This document shows, piece after piece, positions 14,725 to 17,395 of a stretch of DNA of 17,395 nt. The stretch is from NCBI GenBank assembly GCA_035623615.1, contig DASPTB010000047.1, forward strand, positions 1 to 17,395, read 5' to 3'. The notes beneath the pieces were generated by a model. The model was given only the letters and a program-made list of their open reading frames with translations. It was not told the origin of the DNA and made no database searches. A program made the position numbers and the translations under genes. Within the stretch, counting starts at the first letter, position 1; the number at the start of each line of letters is the position of its first letter. This DNA comes from DASPTB01 sp035623615. GTDB taxonomy: Bacteria > Actinomycetota > UBA4738.

Positions 14725-16365
14725 ATGTCGCTCACCGTGGCGGACCTGTTGAAGACGCCCGGCCTGCCGATCAGGGCGGTCGCCGGCAAGACGGGGTCGC
14801 GGCGCACCATTCGGTGGGTGCACGTGAGCGAGCTCGAGGACCCCACGCCCTGGCTCAAGGGTGGGGAGCTGCTGCTCACCACCGGCATGGGGATCGGCAA
14901 GACACCCGCCCGGCAGCGCGCGTACGTCAACCGGCTGGTGCGCTCCGACCTGGCGGGGCTCGGGTTCGGCGTCGGCTTCTCGCACCAGCGCATCCCCAAG
15001 GCCGTGACCGAGGCGGCCGAGGCGGCCGGGTTCCCCGTGTTCGAGGTTCCCTACGACGTCCCCTTCATCGCCATCACCGAGGCCGTCTTCACTCGCATCG
15101 TCGCCGACCAGTACGACCTGCTCTCGCGTTCGCTCGAGGCCGAGCACGCTCTCACCCGCGCCGTCCTCGAAGGCAAAGGGGCCGAAGGGGTGGTGTCCTC
15201 GCTGACGGGAGCGGTCGGCGGCTGGGCGGTTCTCGTCGACCTGCACGGCACGGTGGTGGCCGCCGTGCCGTCGTCTGCATCGAACTACGCCGGGCGCGTC
15301 TGGAGCGAGCTGCGCTCGTCGCGTCCCGAGGGAATTCATTTCAGTCTCACGCTCGTCGATCGCGGGCAGAACATCGCCGTCCAGCCCGTCTCGTCGCAGG
15401 GGCGCATCGAGGCGTACCTGGCCGTCGGAAAGAAGGACGCACTGACCCAGTTCGACCGCATCGTGTCGAGCCACGCGCTCAGCCTCCTCGCGATCGAGCT
15501 CGCGAAGGCGCGCGCGGTCTCGGAGGCCGAGCGGCGGCTGCGCGGCGACGCGCTCGAGCAGCTGCTCGCGGGCGCGATCTCGCCGGCGGACGGCCGGCGG
15601 GCTCTGGAGCGCCTGGGCTTCGACCTGACCCGCCCGGTCGTCGCGGTCGCGCTCGTGTCGACCGATCCGACCGACCGGCTCGACGAGATCTGCGAGGACG
15701 CGCTTTCGCGCGGCACGCAGCCGTTCCTGTCCTCACTGCGCGAGGGCTACGCCTTGATCGTCCTGCAGCCGGACGCCCCGGAGGGCTTCCTGGCCGGCGT
15801 TCGAGTCGCGCTCGGCGAGCGTGCGCGCGGCACCATCATGTCCGGGGCGGGGAGCCTCGTCGCCTACGATGCGCTGGCCCAGACGGTGCGCGAGGCGGGG
15901 TACGCGCTCCAGGTCTGCCAAACGGAAGGCAGGGTCGAGGCGGAGTTCCGTGACCTGGGGACCTACCAGCTTTTGCTCTCGCTGCAGGACCCGGAGGCGC
16001 TCGCGACGTTCGCGTCGAGCGTGTTGGGCCCGCTCGACGCGTACGACGACGCGCACGGGGGTCACCTCGTGCCGTCGCTCCGCGCCTTCCTCGAACGCAA
16101 CGCACGGTGGGAGGCCGCCGCGGCCGAGCTCTACGTCCACCGCCACACCCTTCGGTACCGCATGCGGAAGGTCGAGGAGCTGACGGGTCGCGACCTCGCC
16201 TCGGCCAGGGACCGGATGGAACTCTTCCTGGCGCTGCGGGCCAGAGACATCCTGTCCTCGGGAGACGCCTCCGAGAACGGTCGGGCCGCCGGGTTGGCCC
16301 CGGCGTACAAGGAGGATCGGGCCCTTTCGACGAGCGGCCCTCGACGCGCACGCCGAAAGGATTAG
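14725..16365 (+). CDS. PucR/CdaR-family transcriptional regulator
   Basis: Encodes 546 residues. The N-terminal PucR domain (about 3-125) starts with LTVADLLKTPGLPIRAVAG and includes WVHVSELEDPTPWLKGGELLLTTG (31-54), a hallmark of the family. A middle GGDEF-like sensor region follows (about 150-420). The C-terminal helix-turn-helix (PucR HTH_30 type) is at about 452-491, with AAAELYVHRHTLRYRMRKVEELTG. The tail (512-546) is disordered and basic. Family members activate catabolic genes in response to small nitrogen compounds such as purines, GABA or glycerate. I chose the ATG at 14725 because the family begins MxLTVADLL and the -10 box is 7 nt upstream; the ATG three codons earlier overlaps that box. 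The neighbouring GabT and aldehyde dehydrogenase are the likely targets. Confidence 0.88.
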   Translation: MSLTVADLLKTPGLPIRAVAGKTGSRRTIRWVHVSELEDPTPWLKGGELLLTTGMGIGKTPARQRAYVNRLVRSDLAGLGFGVGFSHQRIPKAVTEAAEAAGFPVFEVPYDVPFIAITEAVFTRIVADQYDLLSRSLEAEHALTRAVLEGKGAEGVVSSLTGAVGGWAVLVDLHGTVVAAVPSSASNYAGRVWSELRSSRPEGIHFSLTLVDRGQNIAVQPVSSQGRIEAYLAVGKKDALTQFDRIVSSHALSLLAIELAKARAVSEAERRLRGDALEQLLAGAISPADGRRALERLGFDLTRPVVAVALVSTDPTDRLDEICEDALSRGTQPFLSSLREGYALIVLQPDAPEGFLAGVRVALGERARGTIMSGAGSLVAYDALAQTVREAGYALQVCQTEGRVEAEFRDLGTYQLLLSLQDPEALATFASSVLGPLDAYDDAHGGHLVPSLRAFLERNARWEAAAAELYVHRHTLRYRMRKVEELTGRDLASARDRMELFLALRARDILSSGDASENGRAAGLAPAYKEDRALSTSGPRRARRKD

Positions 16366-16490
16366 CGTTATCTTCCCGGTCAGTCTCGGGCTCATCGCGG
16401 GAGCGGCCGGGGCAGCAGGGGGGAACAGGTTTCCGGAGTCGCAGCGGCGACCCCGAATCGGGATCGACGACAGGACGACAGGAGGGGCAC
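16366..16490 (+). promoter_or_regulatory. Leader region before the aldehyde dehydrogenase
   Basis: This 125-bp gap has TAGCGT (16363-16368, overlapping the regulator stop) as a possible -10 box. It also contains a small dyad CCCGA-A-TCGGG (16452-16462), and the tandem 8-bp repeat GACGACAG (16466-16481) directly before the ribosome-binding sequence AGGAGG. No TGTACGA element occurs here, so direct control by the operator-binding protein is not supported by sequence. Confidence 0.35.
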
Positions 16491-17395
16491 ATGGCCACCA
16501 CTGTGAAGAAGGCGCAGATGTTCATCGGCGGCAAGTGGGTGGACTCGAGCTCGGGCGAGACCGATGCCGACATCAACCCGGCCACCGGCGAGACCGTCGC
16601 CGAGGTCGCGGTCGGGACGCGTGAGGACGCCGACCGCGCCGTCGCCGCGGCGCTCAAGGCGTACGACGAAGTGTGGTTCGACACGCCGCCGAAGGAACGC
16701 TCGGCGATGCTCCTGAAACTCGCCGACGCCATCGACGAGGACGCCGAGGAGCTCGCGCGGCTGGAGTCGGTCGACGTCGGGAAGCCGATCTCGGTATCCG
16801 CCGCCGACATCCCGTTCATCAGCGACAACATCCGGTTCTTCGCGGGGGCCGCGCGCCTTCCCGAAGGCAAGTCGACCGGCGAGTACGAGAAGGGCTTCAC
16901 GAGCATGATCCGCCGCGAGCCGCTCGGCGTGACGGTCGGGATCTGCCCGTGGAACTACCCGCTGATGATGATGGCCTGGAAGATCGGCCCGGCGCTTGCG
17001 GCGGGGAACACGTCGATCATCAAGCCGGCGCAGAACACGCCGCAGACGGCACTCCGGCTCGCGGAGCTGTCGGCCGACATCTTCCCGCCGGGCGTGATCA
17101 ACGTGATCACTGGGCGCGGGTCGGTCGTGGGCGACGCGCTGACGCGGCATCCCGACGTGCGGCTCGTCTCGGTCACCGGGGACACGTCCACCGGCAAGCT
17201 GATCGCGGCCGCCGCGTCCGACACCGTCAAGCGCGTGCACCTCGAGCTGGGCGGCAAGGCGCCGGTCGTGGTGTTCGACGACGCCGACGTGGAGAAGCTC
17301 GTCGAGACGCTCAAGTTCGCCGGGTACACGAACACCGGGCAGGACTGCACCGCGTCGTGCCGCGTGCTCGCGGGCAGCGGCATCTACGACAACCT
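16491..17395 (+). CDS. patD: Gamma-aminobutyraldehyde dehydrogenase, PatD-like (3' end outside the window)
   Basis: The 301 complete codons visible run into the window end; the family is about 475 residues, so roughly a third is missing. It oxidises 4-aminobutyraldehyde to GABA with NAD(P)+. ALDH residues present: N154 in PWNYP, K178 in IIKPA, general base E252 in LELGGKAP, and catalytic C286 in GQDCTA. Several stretches match my memory of E. coli PatD (YdcW): RFFAGAAR (115-122), EYxxGxTSMIRRxPLGV (131-147), and GKAPVVVFDDADVE (255-268) followed by NTGQDCTASCRV. These make it closer to PatD than to generic betaine-aldehyde dehydrogenases. AGGAGG precedes the ATG. It supplies GABA to the aminotransferase encoded upstream on the other strand. 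Confidence 0.88.
   Translation, partial: MATTVKKAQMFIGGKWVDSSSGETDADINPATGETVAEVAVGTREDADRAVAAALKAYDEVWFDTPPKERSAMLLKLADAIDEDAEELARLESVDVGKPISVSAADIPFISDNIRFFAGAARLPEGKSTGEYEKGFTSMIRREPLGVTVGICPWNYPLMMMAWKIGPALAAGNTSIIKPAQNTPQTALRLAELSADIFPPGVINVITGRGSVVGDALTRHPDVRLVSVTGDTSTGKLIAAAASDTVKRVHLELGGKAPVVVFDDADVEKLVETLKFAGYTNTGQDCTASCRVLAGSGIYDN

Noticed and set aside
12949..15474. A very long open frame on the minus strand across gabT and the regulator
   Set aside because: It is a stop-free shadow caused by high GC content, with an Arg/Gly/Pro-rich translation and no family match, while gabT and the PucR-type gene in other frames are clear.
1..17395. Mobile elements, CRISPR arrays, tRNA or rRNA genes, defence systems
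   Set aside because: No transposase, integrase, spaced direct repeats, cloverleaf-like sequence or nuclease/toxin modules were seen on either strand.

Overview
The window looks like chromosomal DNA from a high-GC actinobacterium (Actinomycetota). The signs are a strong G/C bias at third codon positions, a small secreted protein with an Rpf-type transglycosylase domain, a 4-aminobutyrate aminotransferase whose N-terminus resembles the mycobacterial enzyme, and several start codons sitting 6-7 nt after a TANNNT -10 box, as in leaderless actinobacterial genes. I cannot assign a genus. I see no tRNA, rRNA, CRISPR array, insertion sequence or phage gene.

Left part (1-6577), housekeeping and envelope genes. 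A GNAT acetyltransferase (minus) diverges from an AI-2E-family membrane protein (plus) across only 41 bp. The membrane gene is followed by a short degenerate receiver-like protein. That gene meets a secreted Rpf-like transglycosylase (minus) tail to tail, with a perfect 13-bp hairpin at the junction. About 316 bp of non-coding DNA then holds the probable promoter and a ~200-nt leader for the Rpf-like gene, plus the ispH promoter. ispH (plus) converges with a two-gene minus-strand operon: a duplicated-domain MgtE/SLC41-type divalent cation transporter, then a soluble PhoU-like/TrkA_C protein with both modules duplicated, which is probably its regulator.

Right part (6850-17395), a polyamine/GABA utilisation cluster. 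An ABC importer (ATPase, lipoprotein binding protein, two permeases) closely resembles E. coli YdcTSUV. It is followed within 10 nt by an imidazolonepropionase-type amidohydrolase. Then come a small membrane protein and a cysteine-less protein that may have the HesB/IscA fold. A GabT-type aminotransferase (minus) diverges from a PucR/CdaR-type regulator (plus). The regulator is followed by a gamma-aminobutyraldehyde dehydrogenase (PatD-like), cut off by the window end. In E. coli, ydcSTUV and patD are adjacent. Here the same transporter and dehydrogenase are joined by gabT and a different class of regulator, so uptake, oxidation of aminobutyraldehyde to GABA, and transamination of GABA to succinate semialdehyde are all represented. 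The enzyme that would make aminobutyraldehyde from putrescine is not in the window.

The most notable regulatory structure is an inverted repeat, TTGTACGA-A-TCGTACAA, with two extra half-sites between gabT and the regulator. It overlaps the regulator's own -10 box and the first of two possible ATG codons. I found no plainly new defence or mobile system. The main points of interest are the rearranged polyamine cluster with its amidohydrolase, this operator, the repeated leaderless-promoter signature, and the long Rpf leader.
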